Of a stretch of 64,000 nucleotides of DNA, positions 50,551 through 61,461 are shown one piece after another. The position numbers were made by a program, and so were the translations under genes. The first letter of the stretch is position 1, and every line of letters begins with the position of its first letter. This DNA comes from Deinococcus sp. AJ005 (GTDB lineage: Bacteria; Deinococcota; Deinococci; Deinococcales; Deinococcaceae): contig NZ_CP044990.1 in assembly GCF_009017495.1 (NCBI RefSeq), positions 453,001 to 517,000 of the forward strand. Reading direction: 5' to 3'. The notes below the pieces were generated by a model. That model ran no database searches. It was not told the origin of the DNA and saw only the letters and a list, made by a program, of their open reading frames with translations.

Positions 50551-53500
50551 CCTTTCCCGACGCGCCGGGGCGGGGCAAGCCGGAGAAGCAGTATGTGGAA
50601 GACCCGGCCATTGCCACGCTGGAAACGCTGGGCTGGCGGCTCACGCCCGTCTCAGAGGTGCAGCGGGTGGGGCCGCGCAGCGCTATCCTGCGCGACAGGT
50701 TGCACGCGGCATTGTTGCGCCTGAATCCGGGGCTGTCGGCAGAAGCGCTGGAACTGGCGGTGCGGCGGGTGTCGGCCCGCGAACGGCTGGGGCTGGTGGA
50801 GGGCAACCGCGAGGTACACGGCGTCCTCACACACGGCTTCAGCGTGCGCCTGGACGATGACCCCGGCGGCCTGCCCAGCCGGACGGTGCAACTGGCCGAT
50901 TTTGTGGACGTGTCGCGCAACGAATACACCCTGATCCGGCAATTTCCGGTGGTGGGCGAGGGCGGACGGCGCATTGAGTTTGACCTGAGCCTGTTCGTGA
51001 ATGGCGTGCTGTGGGCCGTGCTGGAGTGCAAATATGCGCGGGGCGATCTGGGCGCGGCGCTGGCCGAGGGACACGCACAACTCTCGCGCTATCAGGCTTT
51101 GGGCGATTACGTGGGGCGGGGTGCGCCGTCGGTGTTCGCGTCGGTGCAGGTGCTGGGCGTGCTGTGCGGCTCGGAAGCGGTGTCGCTGGGCGTGTATGGG
51201 GCGGTGGGGGCGTCTGAGCGGGCCTTTGCGCCGTTTCCCGAAGCCTATCCGCAGGGCGCGGCGTGGCTGGCCGACGCGCTGGGATTGCCGCCGGGTGGAC
51301 AGCCCAACCCGCAGCAGATTTTGCTGTATAGCGTGTTTGCCCCCGAAAACCTGCTGGAATTTGCCCGCAGTTTTACCGTGTATGAGGTCAAAGAAGGGCG
51401 GCTGATTCGCAAGCTGGCCCGGCATCAGCAGCGCGTGGCGGTAGACCGGGTGGCGCGGCGGGTGCTGGGGCTGCTGCCGGTGGGGCCGGAGGATGACCCT
51501 GCTATGCCTGCCGAGGACATTGGCAAGGGCGGCGTGATCTGGCACACCCAGGGCAGCGGCAAGAGCTTAACGATGGTCTGGCTGGCGCAAAAGCTGCGGC
51601 AAACTGAGTTGCGCCAGGAAAACCCCAATATCGTGGTGGTCACAGATCGCGTGAGCCTGGACTCGCAGATCACGGGCGTCTTCGGCGAGGCGGGCTTGAC
51701 CCTGCCGGAACGCGCCCGCACGACGGCGGAACTCCGCAAGCTGCTGGGCGCAACCGGGGGCGTGACGGTCATGACCACCGTGCAAAAATTCGCCGACTTC
51801 ATGAGCAAACCGGGCCGCACGTCGGGCCGCAAGGTCTTTGTGCTGGTGGACGAGGCGCACCGTACCCAGTACGGCGACATGGCGCAGGAAATGCGGAAGG
51901 CGCTGCCGGGCGCAACCTTTATTGCCTTCACGGGTACGCCGATAGAAAAGCGCAGCCGCAGCACCATGCGGGTGTTCGGGCCGTACATTCACCGCTACAC
52001 CATGCTGGAAGCGGTGCGCGACAAGGCCACCGTGCCGATCTATTACGAGAGCCGCGACGTGGGCGGCATGTTCCTTGCCAACCGCGACATTGACGAGGCG
52101 ATGGAACGTTTTTTCCCCGAACCCGATGAGCGCGAGGCGGCCAAGCGCAAGCACGCGACGCTGGAGGCGGTGGCCGGGGCCTCGTCGCGGGTGTCGGCCA
52201 TTGCCGAGGACATCATCAAGCACTTCACGCGCTTTATTGAGCCAAACGGCTTTAAGGGGCAGGTGGTGGCAGCCTCGCGGGAAAACGCGGTGCGCTACTG
52301 GAAGGCCATCCGCGATTTGCAGGGGCCGGAATGCACCGTGGTCATCACGACAAAGGCCAACGACGAGGACAGCTTCGCGCAGTTCTCGCGCACGGCCAAG
52401 GAGCTAGAAAAACTTACCGACGACTTCGCCAACAATCCCGCCGATTCCCTCAAATTGCTGATCGTGGTGGACATGCTGCTAACGGGCTTTGACGCGCCGC
52501 TGGAACAGGTGATGTATTTGGATCGCCCGCTGTCGCAGCACACCTTGCTTCAGGCGATTGCCCGCGTCAACCGCACGTATGAGGGCAAGGAAGCCGGATT
52601 CATCATGGATTACTGGGGCATCACCCAAGACCTCAAGGAAGCCCTGAAAGTTTTTGACGAGGCCGACGTGCAGGGGGTCATGAAGCCGCGTGAAGACCTG
52701 CGCCGCGAGCTGGAGTTGCGCCACCGCCGCGTCATGCGCCTGTTTGGCACAACCCGCCCCCCGCTGGACGACGCGCTGCTGATGCTGGACGACGCCCCCA
52801 CCCGCCAGGAATTTGAGGTGGCGTACAGGCAACTGGCCCAGACCTACAACGCGCTGCTGCCGGAGGTGGAGAATGAGGGCATAGAGGCGGATTTCAGGTG
52901 GCTAAGTATGCTGCGTCACCGCGCCGCCCAGCGCATTGACCGCGCCGAGGCGGCGGATTACCGCGACATGGGCCAGAAAGTGCGCCGCCTGATTGACGAT
53001 GTGGTGGTGGCCGACAGCGTGGAGCAGGTCTTGCCGCCCGTAGACATCCTGGCCCCTGACTTTATCCAGCAGGCCAACCGGGAAGCCGAGGACGCTGACT
53101 CAGAAGAGAAGTTGCAGGCGCTTGCCAGCGAAATCGCCCACCAGGCCCGCCACGAGATCATGCTGAAGTTTCCGCAGAATCCGGCAGCTTACAAAACGTT
53201 GCGCGAACGGCTGGAAGAAATTCTGGAACAGCAGCGGCTACGGCGCATAGATGCCCGGCAGGCGGTGGGCCAGCTTAAAGACGTGATTTCATCGTTGCAA
53301 CAAGTCACTTTTGGCCGCGCCCACTCCCGCCTGAGTGCCGACGCCGAGGCGGTGTATGGGCAACTTAGCCTTCAAGGCGTGGCAGACGAAGCGCTTGCCA
53401 CTACGCTTGAGCAGACCATCAAGAAACTGACAGTGGTGGACTGGTCACATAAGGAAGATGTACAGCGAGAAATGCGGCGGCAGATCAAGCGTGAACTGCG

Positions 53501-53579
53501 GGCCGCCAAAGTCAGCGCCGAGGTGCTGGAAGCCCTGACCGCCGCAATCGTGGACGTGGCCCGTGCCAGATTCGGTTAA
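50547..53579 (+). CDS. hsdR: Type I restriction endonuclease (R subunit)
   Basis: A 1010-residue motor and nuclease subunit. The PD-(D/E)XK nuclease is N-terminal: GGRRIEFDLSLFVNGVLWAVLECKYARGD. The helicase part has Walker A in IWHTQGSGKSLTMVWLA, DEAH in VLVDEAHRTQYGDM, the motif III-like FIAFTGTPIEKRS, and the C-terminal motor lobe with LLIVVDMLLTGFDAPLEQVMYLDRPLSQHTLLQAIARVNR. The C-terminal helical region follows. The length is in the normal range. The start at 50547 gives an ATGA overlap with hsdS; the metallopeptidase gene begins inside its last 17 nt. Confidence 0.95.
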   Translation: MTFPDAPGRGKPEKQYVEDPAIATLETLGWRLTPVSEVQRVGPRSAILRDRLHAALLRLNPGLSAEALELAVRRVSARERLGLVEGNREVHGVLTHGFSVRLDDDPGGLPSRTVQLADFVDVSRNEYTLIRQFPVVGEGGRRIEFDLSLFVNGVLWAVLECKYARGDLGAALAEGHAQLSRYQALGDYVGRGAPSVFASVQVLGVLCGSEAVSLGVYGAVGASERAFAPFPEAYPQGAAWLADALGLPPGGQPNPQQILLYSVFAPENLLEFARSFTVYEVKEGRLIRKLARHQQRVAVDRVARRVLGLLPVGPEDDPAMPAEDIGKGGVIWHTQGSGKSLTMVWLAQKLRQTELRQENPNIVVVTDRVSLDSQITGVFGEAGLTLPERARTTAELRKLLGATGGVTVMTTVQKFADFMSKPGRTSGRKVFVLVDEAHRTQYGDMAQEMRKALPGATFIAFTGTPIEKRSRSTMRVFGPYIHRYTMLEAVRDKATVPIYYESRDVGGMFLANRDIDEAMERFFPEPDEREAAKRKHATLEAVAGASSRVSAIAEDIIKHFTRFIEPNGFKGQVVAASRENAVRYWKAIRDLQGPECTVVITTKANDEDSFAQFSRTAKELEKLTDDFANNPADSLKLLIVVDMLLTGFDAPLEQVMYLDRPLSQHTLLQAIARVNRTYEGKEAGFIMDYWGITQDLKEALKVFDEADVQGVMKPREDLRRELELRHRRVMRLFGTTRPPLDDALLMLDDAPTRQEFEVAYRQLAQTYNALLPEVENEGIEADFRWLSMLRHRAAQRIDRAEAADYRDMGQKVRRLIDDVVVADSVEQVLPPVDILAPDFIQQANREAEDADSEEKLQALASEIAHQARHEIMLKFPQNPAAYKTLRERLEEILEQQRLRRIDARQAVGQLKDVISSLQQVTFGRAHSRLSADAEAVYGQLSLQGVADEALATTLEQTIKKLTVVDWSHKEDVQREMRRQIKRELRAAKVSAEVLEALTAAIVDVARARFG

Positions 53580-54288
53580 AGCCTTTGAGACGCTGGAACT
53601 GCTCCACGGGGGCGAGGTCATCACCTTTGCCGTTGTACGGAGTGCCCGCCGCAAGTCGTGCAGCGTCGTGATAGATGCGCGGGGCGTGCATATTGCCGCG
53701 CCAGCAAGCCTGAATCTGGAGAGCATCCGCGAGGCCCTGATTCCCAAACTGCCCCTGCTGCTGGAGCGCAATGCGCTGTATCAGGAGATGCTGGGGCCAC
53801 CCCGGCGCAAACGGCAGTTCGTCAGCGGCGAGAGCCTGCGACTGGTGGGGCGGCCTTACCTCTTGCGGGTAGTAGCTGGGCAGGACCACCCGGTAGAAAT
53901 GCACGGCATCCATATTTTTGTGAGCGCTGCCGACGCTGTGGGCGTGCGAGAAACTTTGGAGGCGTGGTACAGCCAGGAAGCCGCGTCCGTGTTCGCTGAG
54001 CGCGTCCCACTCTGGGCCAGGCGGCTGGGCGTGACACCGGGGCGCATTCTGATCCGCCCGCAAAAGCAGCGCTGGGGCAGTTGCGACGCCTGGGGCAACC
54101 TGCGTCTCAACTGGCGGCTGGTGATGGCCCCGATGTCCCTGATTGATTACGTGATTGCCCACGAGCTGACTCACCTGCGAAGTGCCGATCACAGCCCACA
54201 GTTCTGGACGCACCTGCGGGCGGTGATGCCAGATTACCTGGAACGCAAAGCGCAACTGGCGCAGGTTGGCTCTATGTATGACTGGTAG
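53563..54288 (+). CDS. YgjP/DUF45-type zinc metallopeptidase encoded with the type I system
   Basis: A 241-residue protein of the YgjP-like metallopeptidase family. The N-terminal part is beta-rich ([28 protein letters not shown]), then [22 protein letters not shown], and the zinc site HELTH in [23 protein letters not shown], with a third ligand His after it. Genes of this family often sit at the end of type I restriction operons, where their role is unknown. It starts with GTG at 53563, overlapping hsdR by 17 nt, so it is translated as part of the operon. Confidence 0.88.
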   Translation: MPDSVKAFETLELLHGGEVITFAVVRSARRKSCSVVIDARGVHIAAPASLNLESIREALIPKLPLLLERNALYQEMLGPPRRKRQFVSGESLRLVGRPYLLRVVAGQDHPVEMHGIHIFVSAADAVGVRETLEAWYSQEAASVFAERVPLWARRLGVTPGRILIRPQKQRWGSCDAWGNLRLNWRLVMAPMSLIDYVIAHELTHLRSADHSPQFWTHLRAVMPDYLERKAQLAQVGSMYDW

Positions 54289-55192
54289 AACTCTCCTGAC
54301 TGTCCTTCCCCGCCCCCAGCATCTCCTCGGCCACGCTTAAAAACGCCCGAACCACCGGATTCTTGCCCTCATCGCGCCGCCAGACGGCCACGATGTCCAC
54401 CAGCGGGGCGTCCTCGACGGGTCGGTAAACCACGCCTGGCAACTGCAAGCGGTTAAAGAACTCGATGGGGAGAAAGACGCCCACGCCCGCCGCCACCAGC
54501 GACAGCAGCGTGGGAATCTCGATGGCCTCCTGCACGACGTTGGGGGTGAAGTCGGCCCCGGCACACCAGCGCATCACCTGATCGAAATAGGTGGCGCGTA
54601 ACTGGCGCGGAAAGAACACGAAGGGTTCGGGGGCCAGATCAGAGATTTTGAGCTTGCGCTTGCGGGCCAGCGGGTGTCCGGCAGGCAGGGCCGCCACCAG
54701 CGGTTGCCGCCACAGCGCCCGCGAATCCAGGGTGGCGGCGCGCACCGGCAGCAGCATCAGGCCCACGTCCAGCACCCCGCCACGCAGCCCGGCCTCTTGC
54801 TCGTGCGCGGTCAGCTCACGCAGATTGACGCTGACATTCGGATACAACTCGCGGAAGCGGCGCACGATTTCGGGCAAGCCGCCGAAGGCCAGCCCACTGA
54901 CGAAACCTATGGTCAGGCGGCCCACCTCACCCCGTGCAGCGCGGCGGGCGCGTTCCACGGTCTGCCCGGCCAGTGCCAGCGTCTCGCGTGCGCCCACCAG
55001 GAATTCCTGCCCGGCGGGCGTGAGCTGCACGCGGCGGGTGGTTCGCAGCACCAGTGGCACGCCCACCTCTTCCTCCAGATTGCGGACGCTGTTGCTCAGG
55101 GCCTGCTGCACCACGAAGACACGCTCGGCGGCCCGCCCGAAGTGTTCTTCCTCGGCCAGCGCGACGAAATGGCGCAGGTGACGCAGTTCCAT
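54272..55192 (-). CDS. LysR family transcriptional regulator
   Basis: A 306-residue regulator with the N-terminal winged helix [65 protein letters not shown] and a C-terminal periplasmic-binding-like effector domain ([38 protein letters not shown]). The co-inducer and target genes are unknown. Its nearest upstream neighbour is purF on the same strand, 60 nt away. It converges with the YgjP-like metallopeptidase gene with a 17-nt overlap of the coding ends. Confidence 0.93.
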   Translation of the reverse strand: MELRHLRHFVALAEEEHFGRAAERVFVVQQALSNSVRNLEEEVGVPLVLRTTRRVQLTPAGQEFLVGARETLALAGQTVERARRAARGEVGRLTIGFVSGLAFGGLPEIVRRFRELYPNVSVNLRELTAHEQEAGLRGGVLDVGLMLLPVRAATLDSRALWRQPLVAALPAGHPLARKRKLKISDLAPEPFVFFPRQLRATYFDQVMRWCAGADFTPNVVQEAIEIPTLLSLVAAGVGVFLPIEFFNRLQLPGVVYRPVEDAPLVDIVAVWRRDEGKNPVVRAFLSVAEEMLGAGKDSQESSTSHT

Positions 55193-55253
55193 GTCTACTC
55201 AGCTTGCCACATCGGGCGGGCGGAATGTCAAAGGCCCTGTCTCTGGCCTGCCC

Positions 55254-56717
55254 TCAGACCTCTAGCGCCAGCTTGTCCACATCGTTCAGCAACGGCGTTC
55301 CTGCCGGATACTCGCCGTTGAAGCACGCCAGACACAGGCCGGGGCCGCCCACTGCCTCGCGGATGCCCCGTTCGCTGATGAAGGCCAGGGTGTCCGCGCC
55401 GATCAGTTGCCGGATTTCCTCCTGCGTGTGCGTGCTGGCCACCAGTTCCTTGCGGGCGGCGGTGTCGATGCCGTAAAAGCACGGGTGCGTGATCGGTGGG
55501 CTGGAGACCCGGAAATGCACCTCGGTGGCCCCCGCGTCGCGCAGCAGGTTGACGATCTGGCGCGAGGTGGTGCCGCGCACGATGGAGTCGTCTACCAGAA
55601 TTACCCGGCGGCCCGCGACGGCGCTGGTGGGCGAGAGTTTCATCTTGACCTTCAGCTCGCGCGCCTCCTGCGTTGGGGCAATAAAGGTGCGGCCTGCATA
55701 CGGATTCTTGTACAGCCCGTAATCGAAGGGAATCCCGCTCTGGCGCGCGTACCCGATGGCCGCGCCGATGCCGCTGTCGGGAACCGGGACCACGATGTCG
55801 GCCTCCACCGGAAATTCGCGGGCCAGTTGCTCGCCCATGCGGATGCGGCTGGCGTGGGTGTCGATGCCGTCGAGCTGACTATCGCTGCGGGCGAAGTAAA
55901 TCCACTCGAAGGCGCAGGGCGTGGGCGCACGCGGCTCCACCATCAGGCTGTGGAGACCGTCTCTGTCCACCCAGACCAGTTCGCCGGGCTGCACGTCGCG
56001 CAGCAGCTTTGCGCCCACCGCGTACAGGGCGCAGGGTTCGCTGGCCATCGCGTATGCGCCGTCGTCCCGCTGCCCGATCACCAGAGGCCGGACGCCGTGC
56101 GGGTCACGGAAACCGATCAGGGCGTGGCGGTTCATCAGCACGCAGGCGTAGCCGCCCTTCAATCGTTTCATAGCGGCGGCGGTGGCCTCCACCAGATCCA
56201 TGTGGCTCTCGCGGGCGATCAGGTTCAGCATCACTTCACTGTCGTTGGTGGTCTGGAAGAGTGCGCCCTCCAGCAGCATTTCCTGACGAACCTCCAGCGC
56301 GTTCACAAAGTTGCCGTTGTGCGCCATGCCCAGAATGCCCTTGTTGGTGCGGGTGGTCAGCGGCTGGGCGTTGAAGCGCAGGTTGCTGCCGGTGGTGCTG
56401 TAGCGCACATGCCCGATGCTGACGCGGGCGTTGGCCAGCCGTACACTGTCCAGGCGGCGCTCGTCAAAGACCTGCGTGACCAGTCCCAGATCCTTTTCCA
56501 CATGGAATTTCTCGCCGTCGCTGACGCACATGCCCGCCGCTTCCTGGCCCCGGTGTTGCAGGGCGAACATGCCCAGGTAGGTCAGCCACGCCAGATCGTT
56601 GGGCACGGGCGAGTACAGGCCAAAGACGCCGCACTCCTCGCGGGGTTTGTCGTTGCCGAAGTCGTTCTCGGAGAGGGTTTGCAGGAAGGAATCGGGGAGG
56701 GGGAAATCAGGGTGCAT
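55254..56717 (-). CDS. purF: Amidophosphoribosyltransferase
   Basis: A 487-residue enzyme making 5-phosphoribosylamine from PRPP and glutamine, the first committed step of purine synthesis. Residues 1-28 (MHPDFPLPDSFLQTLSENDFGNDKPREE) are a propeptide, and the next residue is the N-terminal nucleophile Cys of CGVFGLYSP, exposed after removal. The glutaminase domain continues with LQHRGQEAAGM and MAHNGNFVNA, and the phosphoribosyltransferase loop is GRRVILVDDSIVRGTTSRQIVNLLRDAGA. The C-terminal Cys-rich CQ... cluster ligands are partly visible (CFYGIDTAARKEL, LCLACFNGEYP). purL follows upstream in the operon but is separated by the DUF559 element. Confidence 0.95.
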   Translation of the reverse strand: MHPDFPLPDSFLQTLSENDFGNDKPREECGVFGLYSPVPNDLAWLTYLGMFALQHRGQEAAGMCVSDGEKFHVEKDLGLVTQVFDERRLDSVRLANARVSIGHVRYSTTGSNLRFNAQPLTTRTNKGILGMAHNGNFVNALEVRQEMLLEGALFQTTNDSEVMLNLIARESHMDLVEATAAAMKRLKGGYACVLMNRHALIGFRDPHGVRPLVIGQRDDGAYAMASEPCALYAVGAKLLRDVQPGELVWVDRDGLHSLMVEPRAPTPCAFEWIYFARSDSQLDGIDTHASRIRMGEQLAREFPVEADIVVPVPDSGIGAAIGYARQSGIPFDYGLYKNPYAGRTFIAPTQEARELKVKMKLSPTSAVAGRRVILVDDSIVRGTTSRQIVNLLRDAGATEVHFRVSSPPITHPCFYGIDTAARKELVASTHTQEEIRQLIGADTLAFISERGIREAVGGPGLCLACFNGEYPAGTPLLNDVDKLALEV

Positions 56718-56760
56718 GGGTGGCTCCGGCAGAAGGATTGGGCGGGGGCAATTGGTGGGT

Positions 56761-56799
56761 GGCCCCCCCTCCCAGCCTCCCCCACGAGGGGGGAGGGGC
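56761..56799. repeat. Left palindromic inverted repeat of the DUF559 element
   Basis: A GC-rich 39-nt block with internal hairpin (CCTCCCCC-ACGA-GGGGGGAGG). Its sequence matches the reverse complement of the block at 57175-57215 with about five mismatches and two single-base gaps, so the DUF559 gene is framed by inverted copies. Confidence 0.8.
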
Positions 56800-56817
56800 T
56801 AAAAGATAGATTGGGGC

Positions 56818-57165
56818 ATGTCGTATCGTCCGCCACCCACGCATGTGAGTACAGAGCTGGCTCGTACCCTGCGGCGCAACATGACGCCGGAAGAACGGCT
56901 GCTCTGGAGGCAACTGCGGAGCGCACAGCTCGGCGTTAGCTTTCGGCGTCAGGAAGTGATTGGGCGCTACGTGGTGGATTTTGTCTGCTATCCAGCCCGC
57001 CTGATTGTGGAGCTTGATGGCAGCCAACATTTGAACAGTGAGACAGACCGAGTGAGGGACACGGCCTTGCAAGCGGACGGTTTCCATATCTTGCGCTTCT
57101 GGAATAACGAGGTTAAAAGCAATCTGAACGGCGTTCTGGAAAGGATTCAGGCTAAATTGAAATAG
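56818..57165 (+). CDS. DUF559 (Vsr-like fold) endonuclease-type protein
   Basis: A 115-residue DUF559 protein. PPPTHVSTELARTLRRNMTPEERLLWRQLRSAQLGVSFRRQEVIGRYVVDFVCYPARLIVELDGSQHLNSETDRVRDTALQADGFHILRFWNNEVKSNLNGVLERI contains the family's E-R-x-L-W-x-x-L-R start, the FRRQ segment, the D-F-V-C strand, the E-L-D-G-x-Q-H active-site-like block and the R-F-W-N-N tail. The fold is related to very-short-patch-repair endonucleases. It is on the opposite strand to the purine genes and is framed by inverted palindromes, which suggests a mobile or selfish element. The function of the family is not known. Confidence 0.9.
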   Translation: MSYRPPPTHVSTELARTLRRNMTPEERLLWRQLRSAQLGVSFRRQEVIGRYVVDFVCYPARLIVELDGSQHLNSETDRVRDTALQADGFHILRFWNNEVKSNLNGVLERIQAKLK

Positions 57166-57174
57166 CGCGCCTGT

Positions 57175-57215
57175 CTCCCTCCCTCCTTGTGGGGGAGGGT
57201 TGGGAAGGGGGGGCC
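57175..57215. repeat. Right palindromic inverted repeat of the DUF559 element
   Basis: A 41-nt GC-rich block that is the near-perfect inverted counterpart of 56761-56799. It also folds on itself (CCCTCC/GGAGGG core). Together the two ends delimit a 455-nt unit that fills nearly the whole purF-purL gap. Confidence 0.8.
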
Positions 57216-57239
57216 ACGGAGTGACCGTCCCCGCCCCAC

Positions 57240-59480
<2,241 letters not shown>

Positions 59481-59500
59481 GGGTTCACCTTGGGAGGGCA

Positions 59501-59797
59501 TTAGTTTCTGGCTGGATATTTGAGCTTGAGAAGTGTTGGGCTGACGATCTCAATTTCAACCACATCCATAACTCGGTAGTGCTTCTGGAACCAAGCCTTC
59601 AAACCTTTGGCCCTGATACGAGCTGTGCCATTAGTGTTGTTGCTTCTATTTACGTTGCCGATAAATGTCGTGTCTTCGGTGTCAAGGATAAGTTTGATCT
59701 CTCCTTCATCAGCACGGATGAGATAGTCATATTCGCGGATGACATTGAAAAACCCCTTTTCATAGTAAGTTTCTTGCAGCTTCAATCTGAAGATCAT
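59501..59797 (-). CDS. Hypothetical protein, AT-rich
   Basis: A 98-residue protein that I do not recognise, AT-richer than its neighbours (codon use with many AAT, ATT, GAA). Sequence features: a beta-rich N-terminus (MIFRLKLQETYYEKGFFNVIREYDYLIRADEGEIKLILDTEDTTFIGNVNRSNNTNGTARIRAKGLKAWFQKHYRVMDVVEIEIV). The last segment (GLKAWFQKHYRVMDVVEIEIVSPTLLKL) recalls the end of B3-like DNA-binding folds, as an impression only. It overlaps the upstream PIN remnant as ATGA and purL begins 21 nt downstream. Confidence 0.65.
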   Translation of the reverse strand: MIFRLKLQETYYEKGFFNVIREYDYLIRADEGEIKLILDTEDTTFIGNVNRSNNTNGTARIRAKGLKAWFQKHYRVMDVVEIEIVSPTLLKLKYPARN

Positions 59798-59957
59798 GCT
59801 TGCCCCTTTCCATCCAGAGCTTCTAGCATCAGCTCTCCCGCCACATCCTGAAGCCGCCGATCAAAGCTGAGAAATTTTATCGGCGCGGACTGGCGCAATG
59901 CCAATGCCGAGGCGAGGTGAAAGGCGTCCATGCCACGCATACCAGAACGGGCCTTAA
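59794..59957 (-). pseudogene. Truncated PIN-domain (VapC-like) gene, C-terminal remnant
   Basis: The in-frame sequence GMRGMDAFHLASALALRQSAPIKFLSFDRRLQDVAGELML is the C-terminal third of a PIN-domain ribonuclease (the LRGFDAIHLASAL and FLTFDRRL motifs of VapC). Upstream of about 59957 the frame runs into the DinB-type gene and loses all resemblance, so the N-terminal two thirds, including the first catalytic Asp, are missing. It is therefore a remnant of a toxin gene. The next gene overlaps its stop as ATGA. Confidence 0.75.
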
Positions 59958-60428
59958 CTAAGCCTTCTGCCCCAGTACCACTTGGCCCCGGTGGTAGGCC
60001 ACATGCCGCAGATGCAGCCCCACGGCGGCCAGACGCGGGCGTTCGCCATTCGGGGCGCTGGGCGAGAAAGTCATGCCGTCCATATCGGCGTCGCTGGCAT
60101 TTTTCAGGTAAGCCACGGCCTGCTCGCTCACCATGTCCAGCCGCGCCAGAATGTCCGCTTTGGCGGCATCCTCGTCTAAAGGAGCAGACGCGGTTCCCAG
60201 TCCAGCCACCCAAGACGCATCCTCCCAGCCCAGGTAGTGGTAATTGGGGGTTTTGTCGCCCAGTACGGTTAACCGCAACCAGTCGGCAATGTGTAGCGCG
60301 TGCCACGCAGGGCTGTGGCCCAGGCGTGCGGTGGCGAACGAGTCTGCTGGAATTCCTTCCAAAACAGTATGGAAAGCAGAAAGCTCAATGTGGTAGTTGT
60401 CGGCCAGAAACTCCTGAAGACCCATCAT
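59958..60428 (-). CDS. DinB-family four-helix protein
   Basis: A 156-residue DinB/YfiT-type protein (four-helix bundle with a His metal site). The metal triad is seen as [13 protein letters not shown] in the first half and [13 protein letters not shown] in the second. These enzymes are metal-dependent thiol transferases in some cases, with unknown role in others; Deinococcus has several. It overlaps purQ as ATGA and is translated downstream of it, so it belongs to the purine operon transcript. The adjoining PIN remnant begins immediately after its stop. Confidence 0.88.
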   Translation of the reverse strand: MMGLQEFLADNYHIELSAFHTVLEGIPADSFATARLGHSPAWHALHIADWLRLTVLGDKTPNYHYLGWEDASWVAGLGTASAPLDEDAAKADILARLDMVSEQAVAYLKNASDADMDGMTFSPSAPNGERPRLAAVGLHLRHVAYHRGQVVLGQKA

Positions 60429-61093
60429 TTGACCAGCGCTCCTTGCAGGCTCTCAAACACGCCGCGTCCGTCCTCGCCGCCCAGCACTGCTTCCACCGCA
60501 CGTTCCGGGTGAGGCATCATGCCCAACACGTTGCCGCCCGTGTTGACGATTCCGGCGATGTCGTTGAGGCTGCCGTTGGGATTGTCCAGATAGCGGAAGA
60601 CCACGCGGCCCTCGCCCTCCAGCCGCGCCACAGTTTCGGCGTCGGCGTAGTAGTTGCCTTCACCGTGCGCGATGGGGATTTCAATAGTCTGGCCCTGCTG
60701 ATAGGCGGAGGTAAACGCCGTCCGGTTGTTTTCCACGCGCAGATGCACGGGTTTACAGGTGAAGTGCAGGTCACGGTTGCGGCCCAGTGCGCCGGGCAGC
60801 AGGCCGGATTCGGTCAGCACCTGAAAGCCGTTGCATACGCCCAGCACGAAGCCGCCGCGCTCGGCGTGTGCCTTGATGGCCCCCATGATCGGACTACGGG
60901 CGGCAATCGCGCCGCTGCGGAGGTGATCGCCGTAGGAAAAGCCGCCGGGGACGAACACCAATTCGGTGCCACTGGGCAGTCCCGCCTCGGTGTGCCACAC
61001 GAACTGCGCGTCCGGGTCCAGGGTCAGGCGGGCGGCGTGCAGGGCGTCGCCGTCGCAGTTGGAGCCGGGGAATTGGATGACTACGGTTTTCAT
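60425..61093 (-). CDS. purQ: Phosphoribosylformylglycinamidine synthase, glutaminase subunit
   Basis: A 222-residue class I glutamine amidotransferase that feeds ammonia to PurL. The fold begins [21 protein letters not shown]; the nucleophile is Cys in [22 protein letters not shown]; the His/Glu pair is in [27 protein letters not shown] is the conserved oxyanion region. It overlaps the cupin gene before it and the DinB gene after it as ATGA, so the run purS-cupin-purQ-dinB is tightly coupled. Confidence 0.96.
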   Translation of the reverse strand: MKTVVIQFPGSNCDGDALHAARLTLDPDAQFVWHTEAGLPSGTELVFVPGGFSYGDHLRSGAIAARSPIMGAIKAHAERGGFVLGVCNGFQVLTESGLLPGALGRNRDLHFTCKPVHLRVENNRTAFTSAYQQGQTIEIPIAHGEGNYYADAETVARLEGEGRVVFRYLDNPNGSLNDIAGIVNTGGNVLGMMPHPERAVEAVLGGEDGRGVFESLQGALVK

Positions 61094-61461
61094 ACGTGTT
61101 CCAACTGAGTCACGGTGCGCTCATTCGTGACATTGCCCGTGTTCAGGGTGCTGGCAGGCTCAAACATCATGATCCAGGTTTCGTCTGTTTCGGCAATGGG
61201 CAGATGTTCCACACCGCGCGGCACGACGATCAACTCGCCCTCGTTGACTACGGACTCACCATCCCGAAATTTCAGGCGCAGCTTGCCCCGAATCACCATG
61301 AACAGTTCGTCTTCCTGCTCGTGGGCGTGCCATTCAAACTCACCAGCAATGCGGGCGATTTTGACCTGCTGACCGTTCAACTCGCCCACCACTTTCGGGG
61401 ACCATTGATCGGTAAACAGGCCGAACTTCTCCTGCAAATTCACCGTCTGCGGGACGCTCAC
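61090..61461 (-). CDS. Cupin-domain protein
   Basis: A 123-residue single-domain cupin. The two motifs are [24 protein letters not shown] (G(X)5HXH(X)3,4E(X)6G-like, with metal His/Glu) and [24 protein letters not shown]. The start codon is GTG at 61461, overlapping the purS stop as GTGA, and its stop overlaps purQ. It lies between two subunits that act together, so a link to purine metabolism or regulation is possible, but no function can be named. Confidence 0.88.
   Translation of the reverse strand: MSVPQTVNLQEKFGLFTDQWSPKVVGELNGQQVKIARIAGEFEWHAHEQEDELFMVIRGKLRLKFRDGESVVNEGELIVVPRGVEHLPIAETDETWIMMFEPASTLNTGNVTNERTVTQLEHV

Noticed and set aside
55407..56939. Plus-strand frame of 510 codons opposite purF
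   Set aside because: Antisense shadow; runs through the inverted repeat and into the DUF559 gene in another frame.
57175..57215. Palindrome as a simple purL terminator
   Set aside because: It lies downstream of purL on the minus strand but lacks a T-run and has an inverted twin on the other side of the DUF559 gene, which a terminator does not explain.
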